From Coriaria nepalensis (taxonomy: Eukaryota > Streptophyta > Magnoliopsida > Cucurbitales > Coriariaceae), in assembly GCA_027186245.1 (NCBI GenBank), contig CP114493.1:5649501-5713500 (forward strand): DNA of 64,000 nucleotides, given 5' to 3'. Positions 48,928 to 61,126 of the stretch are shown here, one piece after another. The notes beneath the pieces were generated by a model. That model saw only the letters and a program-made list of their open reading frames with translations, had not been told where the DNA came from and searched no databases. The position numbers and the translations under genes were made by a program. Positions within the stretch are counted from its first letter, which is position 1; each line of letters starts with the position of its first letter.

Positions 48928-51900
48928 TTGAATTATCCAATGGAGCTCAAGGGATGGAGAGCAGAGGGTGGGGACCCTTGTGACCAATCATGGGAAGGAG
49001 TGTCTTGTTTCGGGTCATCTGTCATATACCTGTAAGCGAACAATTCCGAAAATATTTAGAATGTTATATAGACAAATAACTTTTTCTCTCACTTGTGTAG
49101 TAAACTTAATGGACTAAACCTTAGTGGCAATCTAGGAGACCAGCTCTATAATCTCCACAATCTGAAGCAACTGTAAGAAAATACTGCAGTGATTTTTAAC
49201 TATTTAAAAGTTCACTGGTGATTTCTATTCAGATTGTTTAATTTTTTTTTATCTGGTTTATTACCTTTTTAGTGATGTTAGCTCCAATTTCATTTCTGGT
49301 GAAATTCCAGTAGGACTTCCCCCTAATGTCACTCATATGTAGGTCATTGGAATTGTTGTGCTGAAGTGATTATGACACTGATATATATGTTCATTCAAAA
49401 GTAGATTATGGCTTGTAAGAATTTTAGCAAAAATATTTCTCATTCGTTGACACTGATGAGAAGTCTCAGACATCTGTGAGTTGCTTTGCCCCTGACTGCC
49501 TTTTTCTTTCTGGTTGTGTGTTGTGATTATTTAGTCTTTACGCTGTCATTATATCTGTGCAGGAATCTAAGCCATAATTTGTTATCTGGGCCAATTGGAA
49601 ATGTGTTTACTGGCTTACAGAATCTAAGAGAGATGTAAGTTTTCTTCATGAATACTTCTGTTTATGATCTGAAAATAAGAGAAAACTCCAAACTGACTAA
49701 TGCTGGTTTCTTGTCATAAGACCATTGTTATTTTGTAAGTAGTATGGGCGTACCTTTTCATTATAGTAGCTGTTTGTTCTACATATCTCACTTTGTATTT
49801 CTAAAGAGGCAACCACAGCATTTCCTTATCCCACCAAGTTTTCTTTCATTTAAGCATCAATATTTCTTGGTAGTTCAATTAATTAATTCTCTTTTAGCTC
49901 GAAGGACCTGTCATATAATAACTTTACTGGAGATCTGCCTAGCTCTTTTGGGTCTCTGACAAGTATTTCTGGATTGTGAATTTGTTCAACTTTGATTATG
50001 TTTACACTTCGCTGTAATCTGTTAGATTTTGCTGTAATCTGTGCCGAGGATATCTGTAGGCTCCTGCAACATAACTACTTCACTGGATCAGTGGCCTATT
50101 TGGCGGCTAACCTTCCACTAACTGACCTGTAAAATTATAGACCTCTTGAATCATTTTTCTAGTACACCTCAGTCTGCTTCTTGGTAAGTTGTTTCATGCA
50201 TGGGACAATTCTCTACCATGGGATTTCCCTCTGCAAACTGTGCCTACCAAGCAAAACATTACTACCCGTCCAGCTACTAAGTCAAATGCCATCGAGAATT
50301 ATCCCTCTCGTACTGTGACTGGACATAAGAAGAGAAGGCTGCTGGGTACTGGAGGAATAGCCTTCTTAGTTGGTGGAGAAACTCTAGTGGCAATATATCT
50401 GCAGGGATCATCTCTGCGATGATCTGAGTTAAACAGTCACATGCAAAGAATGATAGAAGCTCAGGAACAGGAATCAGCTCTGTTTCACCATTTTCTCTTC
50501 CAATAACAACAGTTACAGGTGAACTCTAATCCTTGCTCATTTTCAGACAGTGTTGCTGGTTTTCCTATATACTCTTTGTACCCACCTCATTAGTGAAGTC
50601 AGTGGATAATCTCTAGGACAGAGCTTTATGAAGTGCAAGACATATTGAACCCATTTGTTTTTCTTTTTAATAAATAGATCGTTCTTCACCTACACCAGAA
50701 AAGAGCCCACAGATCTTGCCTTTGAGTTCTCCACCAAAGCTTACTTCAAGGCGTTTACGTCCTATATACCACATACGGAACGACAAAATTTCCAAGAGAA
50801 GAAATTTCTCTAAGAAATGTACATTTCCAATCAAAACAAAATTTTATACTGTGGTGGAGCTTCAATCTGCTACGAACAGATTCAGTATAGAAAACGTACT
50901 TGGAGGGGGATCTCTTGGTTTAGTTTACAGGGCTAAATTTCCTGATGAAAGAGTAACGTCCATGACAAGAGAAAAATTCCATAGTTTGGGACAAGTTAGT
51001 TACAAGTCATAACTTTTAACTTCTTTTTTAATCGGGACAGGCTGTGGCCGTGAAGAATATCAATTTGGTTGGACTTTCTTTCACTGAAGAAGAACAGTTC
51101 TTCGACGTAGTTTGGACTGTATCGGGTTTGAGGCACCGGAACATTGTAACACTTCTTGGAAACTGTGTGGAGCATGGTCAACATCTCCTCATATATGAAT
51201 ATGTCAGAAACTTCTCCCTTTCCGATGCTCTGCAGACTGAAGCATTCAAGCCTCTCTCATGGGTAGTCCGTCTCCAGTTCTCTCTCTTCATTGCTCGAGG
51301 TTTGGAGTAAGTAAACTGACTTTTTACCCCTTCTGAAGAAATAATATCGCTGTGGTTATTGTTTCTGAATTTTGAGTTTGATTTTTTCAGTTATCTGCAC
51401 TCCAAATTTTCACCACCAGTTGCTCATACCAACCTGAAGGCTGCCAACATCTTGCTTGATGAAGAACTGGTGCCTCGGATCTGTGACTGTGGCCTAGGTA
51501 CTTTAAGGCAACTTACAAGCAACAGAGCTAAGATCAAGGTAAGTGGATCTTTCGAATAGGTTTTGTAAGTTACAATAATTATAATATGAAAATGAAGCAA
51601 TGGACTGAAATTCATCGACTTTCATTGATTATATGGTGGGAGCAGGCTTCTGAAATCGCTATCCATGATAGTGGCTATATCGAACCTGAACTCAGCGAAC
51701 CTAGAATTAACAATACAAAGAGTGATGTGTATGCTTTTGGAGTGTTGCTTTTGGAAATAGTAACAGGAAGGAAACCATTTGATAGGTGTGATGGTTAATA
51801 ATCCCCTCTTATTTTGATCCTCATGGCGTTTCTGATTCGTGAATCTATGTATGACTTTGACACAGTGCAAGACCAAGATACAAGCAATCACATACATCTC

Positions 51901-52187
51901 GGCTCCACGACAGTGAGAGTTTGATAGATATGGTGGACCCAGGAATTAGAGGAAAACTCTCCTCTAAGTCACTCTCCCGCTTTGCTGAACTATCTCCCTC
52001 TGTATACAGGTAAAGAAAATCACATACATCTTGTAAGTTTTTGATCGAAGTTTTAATCATTGACTATATTGGCAATGTGGGAACTTCACCAGCCTGTACG
52101 GGAATTCCGGCCTCCTATGTGGGAAATCTTGGAGTCTCTGGCATCTCTGCTTGAAAAGGTCAACACGACGAATATTGGACTGTAGAA
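48928..52187 (+). pseudogene. SRF2: STRUBBELIG-receptor-family LRR kinase pseudogene (SRF2-like)
   Basis: Exon-by-exon match to an SRF receptor. The extracellular part has GWRAEGGDPCDQSWEGVSC (ending 49031), LRR exons 49101-49172, 49273-49338, 49563-49634, about 49904-49977 and about 50060-50130, and a Pro/Ser-rich part with IENYPSRTVTGHKKRR (50189-50420). The kinase-like part runs from about 50716: GGGSLGLVYRA, AVKNINL (51042), HTNLKAANILLDEEL (about 51426-51470), TKSDVYAFGVLLLEIVTGRK, and the end EFRPPMWEILESLASLLEK to a TAG at 52185-52187. Faults: no signal-peptide exon, one LRR exon absent, a frameshift and stop in the transmembrane segment (about 50395-50425), a faulty acceptor near 49904, and a one-base deletion before the last intron (GAACTATCTCC, about 51986). 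SRF kinases are atypical even when intact (HTN here for HRD). This copy looks dead. Confidence 0.85.
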
Positions 52188-53329
52188 GGTGGAACTTCAA
52201 CTGAAGCCTTGGAAGGGTCTTTTATATCAACAAACACCCGTTTTGTAGGATCTCCGGCACATAGCTACCTCTCACTCTAACTTGATCTATCTTTCAAATC
52301 GGCTACTGTTCTCCGATTCTATTCTTTTGTACATACAGATGTTCATTTGATACTCATCTGCAGTACTCTATGCCGAGTGAAGTTTTCCAAATGAATTTAT
52401 GCATCTTGTATATATCTCTTTACATGTACATTGCTGTTGTACATGCCCTTGTAATTTCGTTAGTTTCAGTAGACAATTCCACTTTTTGCATTAATTTGTT
52501 AAGATAGAAATTTACGTGACGCTCCTGTGGAGACTATGATTTTTATCCACACCTGAATAAAACTGAGGGATTATCTGGGAAAAAGAAACAAAGATAGGGG
52601 TAATATGGTAAATGTATACACATTTGGGCAAACTGTGTATAGTGAGGAAGATTCTGTAGACGATTTCTACTCTAGAGAAAGGGCTTCTAAAGCGATTGAA
52701 ATCCATTCTCGTGCCCATCTCTCTCTCCGCATTCATTTCAAGGTATTCTTTTTCCCTTCCTTCAATTCTCATTTTTCTGGGTTTTCCTCGATCCCTAGCT
52801 ACCATATTCAATTTTCTATTTTCGATTGCTACTTATTTTCTCTTCCATCTGCGTCGCGCTTTGTTTTTTTTCCCCCCTAATTAGTCAGGGTAAAAACACT
52901 TTCAGTGCTTTCATTTTAGTCTAGATGTATGGGGTTCTATAGCCTTGATCTTCAAGCACTCAGTATGTGTATTTGATTGTTCCCGATGCGAATTGTTGAA
53001 AAAATTTGATTATTCATTTCCAGTTTGATTTCTATTAGCTTCTGTTTGGTGCCTATCGCTAATTTGTATGCGAGTTTTAGTTTGATATTCCCCATTTTTG
53101 CTTTTAGATGGGCTTTCCCTTTTTCTTTTGTTTTCTCAGAAATCATTGATTGCTTAAGAATAAGCTTAGGGTTTGGGTGGGTGGAAATTGGAAAGTTGGA
53201 AGTTCACAGAAGCTCCAACAAGTAGAAGATAAAATGCATATCGGACTTGACTGTACATGATTACTGTGTTCTAATTCTAGGTATTTCTATTTGTTTACAG
53301 CTCTGGTTTTACCTTGTTAATAGAAAACC
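52188..53329 (+). promoter_or_regulatory. Flank, leader and 5' UTR intron of OEP16-3
   Basis: The first 450 bases are 3' flank of the SRF pseudogene with no feature. From about 52650 a pyrimidine-rich leader appears. A likely 5' UTR intron runs 52743-53300 (AAG/GTATTC .. TTTACAG/CTCTGG). Short frames here show no domain. Confidence 0.45.
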
Positions 53330-54512
53330 ATGGACCCAGCAGAACGTAGGTATTTGGAGGATGACGAAAGCCCAGTAATGAAAACAATAAAAGGTGCAAC
53401 AACAGGTTTTGTGGCAGGATCAATTTTTGGGACCATTGCTGCTACCTGGTACGACGTGCCTCGTGTTGAGAGAAATGTTGCCCTCCCTGGGCTTCTAAGA
53501 ACCCTTAAGATGATGGGTAATCACGGGTTAACCTTTGCTGCCATTGGAGGAGTATACATTGGTGTTGAGCAGCTGGCCCTGCATTTTAGGGGGAAAAGAG
53601 ATTTCGTTAATGGTGCTATTGGTGGCTTTGTTGCTGGGGCTTCTGTCCTCGGTTACAAAGGTGAGGAATGCCAATCTGTTGCAAATGATTTGCTATGAAT
53701 AAATAAGATTTTCTTTTTAATTATTTATACTCAGATGGGATCGACCCTTCATTCATTGCAATTTTATGGCAACAAGTAAACATTTGAGTTGTAGTTTATC
53801 TCATTCTATGTTTTTCGTTAATGAATTTTTCTCTCTTCTGCTTCTTGTGTTTCGAGAATGAGGTGTAGGTTTCGTTTGTTATAGGCGTTTGCTTTTCTGA
53901 CTGGACTATACTTATTTGTACATGTTTTATGCCACAAATATAATCGATCTTGTTCCACAGAAGGCATATAGTATGAGCTAAGTCATATGGTATCAAATAG
54001 TGTAGAGTTTGTATCAATTTACCTCTAGTTTCTGCACATAGTTCTTTGTAACCATATTATCTTAGGAATCAATGCATGTTGAATGAAATGAATGTCTGAT
54101 AACTGTTTGCTTATTACCATTGGTGAAAATGGTGATTAGATTAAGGCCTTAATTTTCTTATCCATAAATTAATGAGTATAATACTGAATTGGCTCAGTTC
54201 TGTTCCTGAAACATTTTCTGGTTGGAAATGAAGCAGCTTGTCTATACTTTCGGTGGCTGATTGAATTAGAATTTCGGAATTTATACTTTAATTCTCTCTT
54301 AAACATGCGTTATGATAGATGTCATCTCACTGTACTGACTTATTTTTTATTTATTTATTTTTCCAGGAAGAAGAATTTCAACTGCAATTTCTGCCGGATC
54401 AGCTCTAGCAGTCACATCTGCGATCATTGATGCTGGGGGTCAGACCACGAGAATTGACAATGGCAAGGAGTACTACCCTTATACTACCCAGAAAAGACCC
54501 ACCCCTGAATAA
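53330..54512 (+). CDS. OEP163: OEP16-3 / complex I B14.7-like membrane protein
   Basis: Two coding exons, 53330-53660 and 54367-54512, 158 residues. The protein begins MDPAERRYLEDDESP and carries four Gly-rich membrane segments of the Tim17/Tim22/OEP16 (PRAT) family: TGFVAGSIFGTIAATW, GLTFAAIGGVYIGVEQL, GAIGGFVAGASVLGY and STAISAGSALAVTSAI. The charged end (TTRIDNGKEYYPYTTQKRP) and whole length match OEP16-3 closely. The plant protein has been assigned both to the plastid outer envelope family and to mitochondrial complex I (B14.7/NDUFA11 type). The gene looks intact with normal splice sites. It lies on the same strand just before the STR9-type gene; I recall the same neighbours in Arabidopsis (At2g42210, At2g42220). 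Confidence 0.93.
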
Positions 54513-55085
54513 GTTTAGTTTCACTTCTATGCTGTTCTTGCCATTGAACAAGAAGACATTTGGCAAACCTCGTTGTATTTTGCATTTTCTGAGAAATTTC
54601 AATACTCTCGCTTCTGCTCTCTTTCTGTGCTGTTGATTCCAAGTTCTTTCCCGATCTCGACTGGATTATGAATAATGATGATGCTTTGTCACTCTTGTCA
54701 AATGTGAATTTTGATAATTATTCAGTTTGACGTGATAATTTCCACTTTTGGGAGTGCAAAATTCACTCATGATGGAACGTTTCAAAATTTTCAACGTAGC
54801 AAGTACTATTTCAAACATGATATGAAAAGAACAATTCAAAAGCTTTTCGTAATAAACTTCAGTTTTCAGTTTTGCACCTGCACCCAGTTGAACCTAAAAG
54901 TAGGACAAGGGTCTGAAAGTAGAAAGTAGCAACACCCAGAAAGATACATATCCAATTATGAAGGACACGTGGCGGAAACCCATTGCTCCTCCCAAATTTC
55001 TTCGGCAAATTAATGGCTGTTGTCTATTAACACTATCAGATAGAGAGAGACCCAGAAGTCATGAGCATCCAGAATTTTCCTTAAG
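54513..55085. other. Short intergenic spacer
   Basis: 3' UTR of OEP16-3 and promoter of the rhodanese gene share this 573-base gap. GACACGTGGC (54962-54971) holds a G-box core (CACGTG), a plausible light or ABA element before a plastid-protein gene. Confidence 0.45.
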
Positions 55086-56318
55086 ATGGTTGGAATTAGC
55101 ACTTCTTGTTCATCCCTCTCTTCCACAAGGTACATAGCTTCCCTCTTTCAAACTTAGAACCTTAACATTTTCACACTACAGATATTCCACTCTTCATTCC
55201 AAGTGACGGATTAAGACAATGTTGCATTTTCAGTTACCTGGATTAGAGTAAAGACAATATAGTTATAGATGACATTTTTTATACTTTTCCAGCAATGTCT
55301 GCACATACTGGTCGGATTTTGCGACACATCAAGGAAGAACGGTGCCCGGAAAAGTAAATATTCGAAGAAATTTGGTTATTAGAGCAGAAGTGAATTATGT
55401 GAATCCTGAAGAAGCTAAAAAGCTGATTGCAGTTGATGGATATACCGTGATTGACGTTCGCGACAAATCCCAATTCGAACGAGCTCACATCAAGTCCTGT
55501 TACCATGCCCCCCTCTTCATTGAAAACAAAGACAATGACATAGGTAACACAATAATGAAATCGTTACCATCAATTTTTGTCTGCTTGTTTCTAGTTTTCT
55601 GAAAATACATGTTTTTAAAATTTTATGGCAGGTACTATTGTGAAGAGGACTTTGCACAACAACTTCTCTGGTCTATTCTATGGACTGCCATTTACTAAAC
55701 CCAATCCGGCTTTCGTACAATCTGTCAAAACCCAGTTTCCACCTGAAAGTAAAATATTGCTTGTATGTCAGGAAGGATTGAGGTAAAGTTTTTCATATAT
55801 TTCGTATTTTTTTTTAAGATTGATACTTCCCAACCTCTGTTAACACAACCTATAAGAACAAAAAAATTGTAAAGATCCGCTGCAGCTGCTAACAAGTTAG
55901 AAGAAGCGGGTTTTCAAAACATAGCATGTATAACCTCTGGTCTACAAGCCGTAAAACCAGGTTAATTCCTATTCCAACCTCTGTTAAACTTTCTGTTTCA
56001 GACTAAATTCTTAATTACCAGTTGAACATTTTGATGCTAGTGAAGTTTTGTTTTACTTAACAGGAACATTCGACACTCTTGGTTCAACCGAACTACAAGA
56101 TGCGGGGAAAGCTGGTTTGGTTACAGTTCAAGGCAAGATCTCAGCTGTGTTAGGAACTGTGCTTATATGTAAGTCCCTAGTACTATCATCTCAGTTGGTG
56201 CTATGAGTTCACTCTTTTCTACTTACTCTTTCTTGTATGACTCCTAGGTGCATTTTTATTCATCACTTTCTTCCCAGATCAAGCAGAGAAGCTGCTTCAA
56301 CTTGCACCAGCAAGCTAA
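55086..56318 (+). CDS. STR9: Chloroplast rhodanese-like protein, STR9 type
   Basis: Six exons: 55086-55129, 55293-55543, 55632-55782, 55875-55960, 56064-56168, 56248-56318, 235 residues, all GT..AG and in frame. A Ser/Thr-rich start (MVGISTSCSSLSSTS) suggests a plastid transit peptide. The rhodanese fold spans about 45-180: VNPEEAKKLI, YTVIDVRDKSQFERAHIKSC, then the active loop LLVCQEGLRS with the catalytic-type Cys present. The C-terminus has one hydrophobic segment (SAVLGTVLICAFLFITFF), a likely thylakoid or envelope anchor. Rhodanese domains move sulfane sulfur or act as redox or docking modules; the substrate of this plant group is not settled. Order after OEP16-3 agrees with Arabidopsis. 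Confidence 0.92.
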
Positions 56319-57126
56319 TGCAGTTCTTTTTTCTTCCAACTTTTATTTTTTTATTTGTGTATTAGATTGGTCGAGGAAATTGGGGCAAGTCGAAAGAAAA
56401 AAAAATGTATATTCGGAATTGAAATTCGATTGGGAAATTGAGGTCACTTGAAAAACAGAATGCATAATCTGTTTTGGTGTGGTTGCAGTTGCACAATACA
56501 TCTTATGGTCGATCTAAGGTCTTGTTTGTTTGCCGGATTAAATATGGAATTGACTAATTAATCTAAAAAAATAGTTAGATTCACTAGTTAACGATGTCTA
56601 TGTGCGATTTCATGTCATGGGGTTGTTATCATTTAGCAAGTTGGGAGAGGGATTAAAATTATGTGAGACTTGGCCGATTTACCCCTGATGCCGCCACCCC
56701 TAGGTGTGTGCATCAAAATCAGCCACCTGAACAACCCAGCCAAACCTGAATCAACCCCACCAAATTTATCAGTTTTCCAGTATGTTTGTTTGATCATGGT
56801 TTATAGATTTGTCAAACCTCATATATGATATGTGTATAGGTTTCTGTAAATAAGTATGTAGTATGGATTATTGGACGCTATCTAGACCAAACCCAACCGA
56901 TAAAAATGGTCGGGTGTTGGCCAGGTTTAGAGTCACTTTGGTTGGTTATGCATTCAAATCATGTTTGGTTTGGCCACGGTTTAAGCCAATTCCGACTCCA
57001 ACCGACCAATACACACCACTAATCACCCACTCCCGCTCCCACTCCCACCACCTACATACTTATATATGATATCTACTGCCATTGCAAAGCTGGTGCTTTT
57101 AACAACCTGCTTATATTCCTGATGTG
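56319..57126. other. Intergenic, no gene seen
   Basis: 3' flank of the rhodanese gene followed by a patch (56690-57060) rich in AACC/GGTT words (CCAAACCCAACCGATAAAAA). It resembles decayed repeat sequence but was not assigned to a family. Confidence 0.45.
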
Positions 57127-57309
57127 CTAAACTCTACTGCCTTCATATTCTATTCCCTCCCTCTTCATGGCTAAGGCAAGTTTGATAACGGGCCTTGGGT
57201 CTTGGCCCATGAGGAGCTTTGAATAAAGACGATACAATTTGGACAATAACTCGGCTACATGGGGACTCAATTGGCTCGTAGTCATGGTCAGAGCCGCAAC
57301 TGGAAACAA
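57127..57309 (-). other. Unassigned coding-like fragment
   Basis: A 60-residue minus-strand frame with a coding-like composition (HVAELLSKLYRLYSKLLMGQ, then DPRPVIKLALAMKREGIEY). No neighbouring frame or splice site extends it convincingly, and I do not recognise the family. It may be a captured or leftover exon, or chance. Confidence 0.25.
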
Positions 57310-58196
57310 GACTCCAATTGAATTGGTTGAGGTTGTTACAGCTGAAACAAAAACGCCATAAAGGAGGAACTAGCTCCTACGGCCACATCAACATTTACTA
57401 TGTTTAGAAACATTGAAAATGAAAGTTCTTTATTGGTCCCACTTTGGAATATGTCAAGCAAGACTTGGGATCGGCCCACATCTGGAACTTGGAACCCATC
57501 CAGGCGATCCCAGATATGCCTCTGTTATATGAATTTCATTGCCAAATTACTTAACTCGGTCTACGAAAAAGAGAAACTATTGAATAGACTGTATTTACGG
57601 TAGATTTATTCATAGTAAAAGGAGAACCCATGCATTCGTTCATTAATGAGCCTCCCTCCCTCCCTTCATTCAAGAAGGCTTTAATGGGGTCAAGTAGTCT
57701 AGCATAACAAAATCAATCTTCTTTTTTTTTTCTGGAAAAAAGATAAGATCCTTAAATTTGGAACATAACTGTATTTTCTTATTTAATTTCTTACAAGTAG
57801 ATTGTCCAGCATCGATTGCTACACCGTACAAATAAAAATCAAGTTCTGAGTTATAAACATGACATGATCAACAAATTTGACTATCACTGAGAATAAATAA
57901 ATCTTTGTTAGTTGGAATATTTTATTAGAAAAAACATAACCAAAATCAATAAGCCATGTTTAGTTGACCAATATTCTTGATGTATATAGATTTAAAAGTC
58001 AACCAACGAAAACAAAAATCCATATTAATAATGTGTTTTTTTAGGGATAATTATTAATATCTAGATTATTAGTTCCGGTTTCAGAAGAAAACTGTCTAAT
58101 ACAAAGAATCTAAGAGGAGGACTGGGTGGCCAATCCTGATCAAAATTATTAATTATGAGGGTTTAATTAATTAATATGATCTACCCAACAAGTTTT

Positions 58197-58239
<43 letters not shown>

Positions 58240-58729
58240 ATTTTTTTTTGGCATATGCCATTTTTATATAGAGAATTATTAAGGTGGCGTGCTCGTATCA
58301 TTTATAGAGTACACTTAATATATAATTTGTATACTTTGAGTATAATATTATAGGATGCGAATATTAGGACATAGATTAATACACAGCATTTGTTAGTCAG
58401 TAGTCAACGACATACGTGTCGTTTCGAATGATGTTCAGAAGTTTTGCTTCTCAAAGTGCACATCAGGAATCCCAAGCAGAATTACAAGGGCAATGTACTT
58501 AGTTTAGGAACTAATTGAGGTCGTTTTCATATGGGACAATGGGCCTTTGCCATTTGGGAAGGAGTTGGTGAAAAGTCTCAGCTACTAATTGAATAGTCTA
58601 ACAAGTAAGTAGTATTGTAAAATTATATGATTTTTGTGGATCAGTTTTGATATTCCTAATCCAAATTATCTCTTCTTTTTTTTTTTTTTTTCCTTTTATT
58701 TATTTATTTCCATTTTTTATGTATGTGAG
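57310..58729. other. Intergenic, no gene seen
   Basis: AT-rich; includes a (CT)n/(TA)n compound microsatellite (58200-58240). Small frames have no recognisable domain. Confidence 0.5.
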
Positions 58730-59260
58730 AATGGCTGAGGCTAGGGTCTGATAAGGTTGAGGAGAGTATCAGTCGACATAGTAATAGCTGAGCTAGATAA
58801 GAGGACATTAGACGATACTAAAATTAAGGTATGTATTTTCTCGCTCAACTAAGACTTAAACATGGATACGTTGAAGGAGTGGACAGGTGGAAAGCAAATG
58901 ACATTTGAGTGAAAGACTTGCCCCTGAGGTGTCGAACTTGGGTGGTGCTATCACACGCTGAGGCACCTTTGACATGTCAAACTAAGACGACATCATTGCA
59001 CTCTGAGGCATCTCTAAGTGGGAAGTAGATCTCTAATGCATCAGACAATTAGTACGTTGACACCTATCGTGAAGTAGGAAGTGATCATAATATTAAACAA
59101 TGGAAGCGGGACACGTGTATAACTATTTAAGGTCTTCTAACTTTATCCAAGTATAAAAGTCAAATAATATAATAATAACAGGTAATATGTGTTTTTTAGA
59201 TAAAATAACTAAGTAACTAATTCTCTCTATTTTCCCCTTCTACATCCCTCAGAGATGGAC
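58730..59260 (+). mobile_element. LTR fragment related to the block at 48050-48791
   Basis: The segment GACACCTATCGTGAAGTAGG (59010-59029) through GACACGTGTATAACTATTTA (59110-59129) to a TATAAAAG box (59152-59159) parallels 48490-48600 in order and spacing. A degenerate repeat with GAGGCATC/GAGGCACC words (58930-59010) takes the place of the 46-bp units. Ends are not defined. Confidence 0.45.
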
Positions 59261-59974
59261 TAGAATGCCGGAATAGAGTTAGATGACTACTATCCCAATC
59301 ATAGTGTATATGCATTGATTTTGAAATATATTGTAGATATATATTTTCATTTGATTGATGTGATATAAAATTTAATTTGTCACGTATTATTTAAATACAA
59401 ATATTATTGGACATCGTTTTAATTTGTGTAGAGAATGAAAAGAAAAAAAAAAAGGTTATGAAATGAATTATTAACTTTCAGGTTTGTTTCCTTTTGCAGT
59501 CTGATTTGCGGAGTGGTTGGAGAACCGGGAGAAAAAAATCGCGGGAGAGGTTTTTTTGGGGGGGGGGGGGGGTGACTCTTTATGGTCCCACAATACTATT
59601 TACTAAAGACTTTGTGGACCCAAAATTTGAGCCGTCCGATTATCCAACCAGGTCTTACTCCCCGGCTTCATCGAACATCGAGTGGAGACTAACGAATACA
59701 CGTGCGAAAATGGTCAACGTTGAAGTTGGTTCCTGCTTCGACAGCTGCCTGCAGCGACTTATAAAAAGTGAACACGACATGACCATTTTAACCCTGAAGA
59801 CTTTTTTGAAGGATACATATTTTACTTCATTTTTGTTTTTTGAAGACAGAATTTTAAACTAACAAGCTACTCACCCCTGAAGATCTGGTAACGGCTTCCG
59901 AAATAATTAATATTATTCTCGAAGAGTTATTCTTAAACAAATAAATAAATAAATTAATTAATTAATTAATAAAC

Positions 59975-60008
<34 letters not shown>

Positions 60009-61042
60009 TAAAATGAAAAAATATTGCCCTTTGACAATGCTTATTTGCTATTCATGTAACTTCTCAAACCTTTTAATTATTCAATTTGAGTTTTATAATC
60101 TTTAAAATGTTTTTTTTTTTAAATATATTTGTGATGATAGATGATTGATTGGAAAACTATATTTGGCTATAAAAATTATTAAAAAAATATTTTGAAAACA
60201 AAATTCAAACTCAAGGAGAACAACTTCTTAATCAATAATGTCCTTATCTATCTTTAATTATTCATTAAATTATAATTATAATATAATTAGGCTTTTCTTA
60301 CAAAGTAAAAAAAAATTAAAAAATTAAAAAATTAAAAAATTAAAAAATTAAAAAAAAAAAAATAAAACAAGCCCTTTATTCAAGTATTTTAACCCATATA
60401 TTAGTTATTATTAATATCATAAATCTATTAAAATATCTTTTTTTAATAAATTAATAAATTAATTATTATATCATCATATATATAATAATACAATTAGTTG
60501 AAGTGACTTCGAATATAGGCCTTATTAGACTAGTTATTATATAATTAAAGCAATCATATATAGATATTTATAGATATTTATATATATATATATATATATG
60601 AAAAGGGTTAATTGAATATAAATAAAGCCGCATATATATATGTAAGAAGTCATAACTTCCATCTACGTGTAAAAAAAGGTTTGCATGAAAAACACAAGTA
60701 AAAGAACATGATAATAGGAAAGGCATTTTTGTCATTTCAATCCTTGTACAAATTAGAAGGAGAAAGAAAATATATTACGAAGGCGGTTCTATGTTGACTG
60801 TAAGATATAATAAATAAATAATAAATAAATAAATAATAAATAAAGAGAGCGGTTTCTCCCAGGCCCTTTCTGGTTTTCAGAGAAAGTGTGCTTGAAGAAG
60901 ATATATTGAACAAAAACTTTGATTTACTTCCATACTCTTACCATAACACAAATAAGCCCTCCACTTTTTCTGAGAGATAGAGAGATAGAGAGAGAGAGAG
61001 AAAGTCTCAAAAAGATACCAACTTTTTCTCCTCCTTCTCTGG

Positions 61043-61077
<35 letters not shown>

Positions 61078-61126
61078 TAAATGGAGATGAGGAAGTAAAG
61101 AGTAAGATAAGGTGCTGGGACCATTA
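59261..61126. other. Intergenic and 5' leader of the TGA10-like gene
   Basis: Holds a 15-G tract (59558-59572), an (ATA)n run (59977-60008), a repeated AAAAAATT run (60308-60350), (AT)n at 60579-60599 and (ATAA)n at 60808-60842. The last 200 bases are the likely leader. It has a GA-rich tract (60972-61003), a CT tract (61043-61078) and a five-residue upstream ORF (61081-61098). The frame at 59494-59862 spans the G tract and has no domain. Confidence 0.5.

Noticed and set aside
59494..59862. A 122-residue frame downstream of a possible acceptor (CAG at 59498-59500)
   Set aside because: It runs through a 15-G tract of uncertain length and has no recognisable domain or neighbouring exon.
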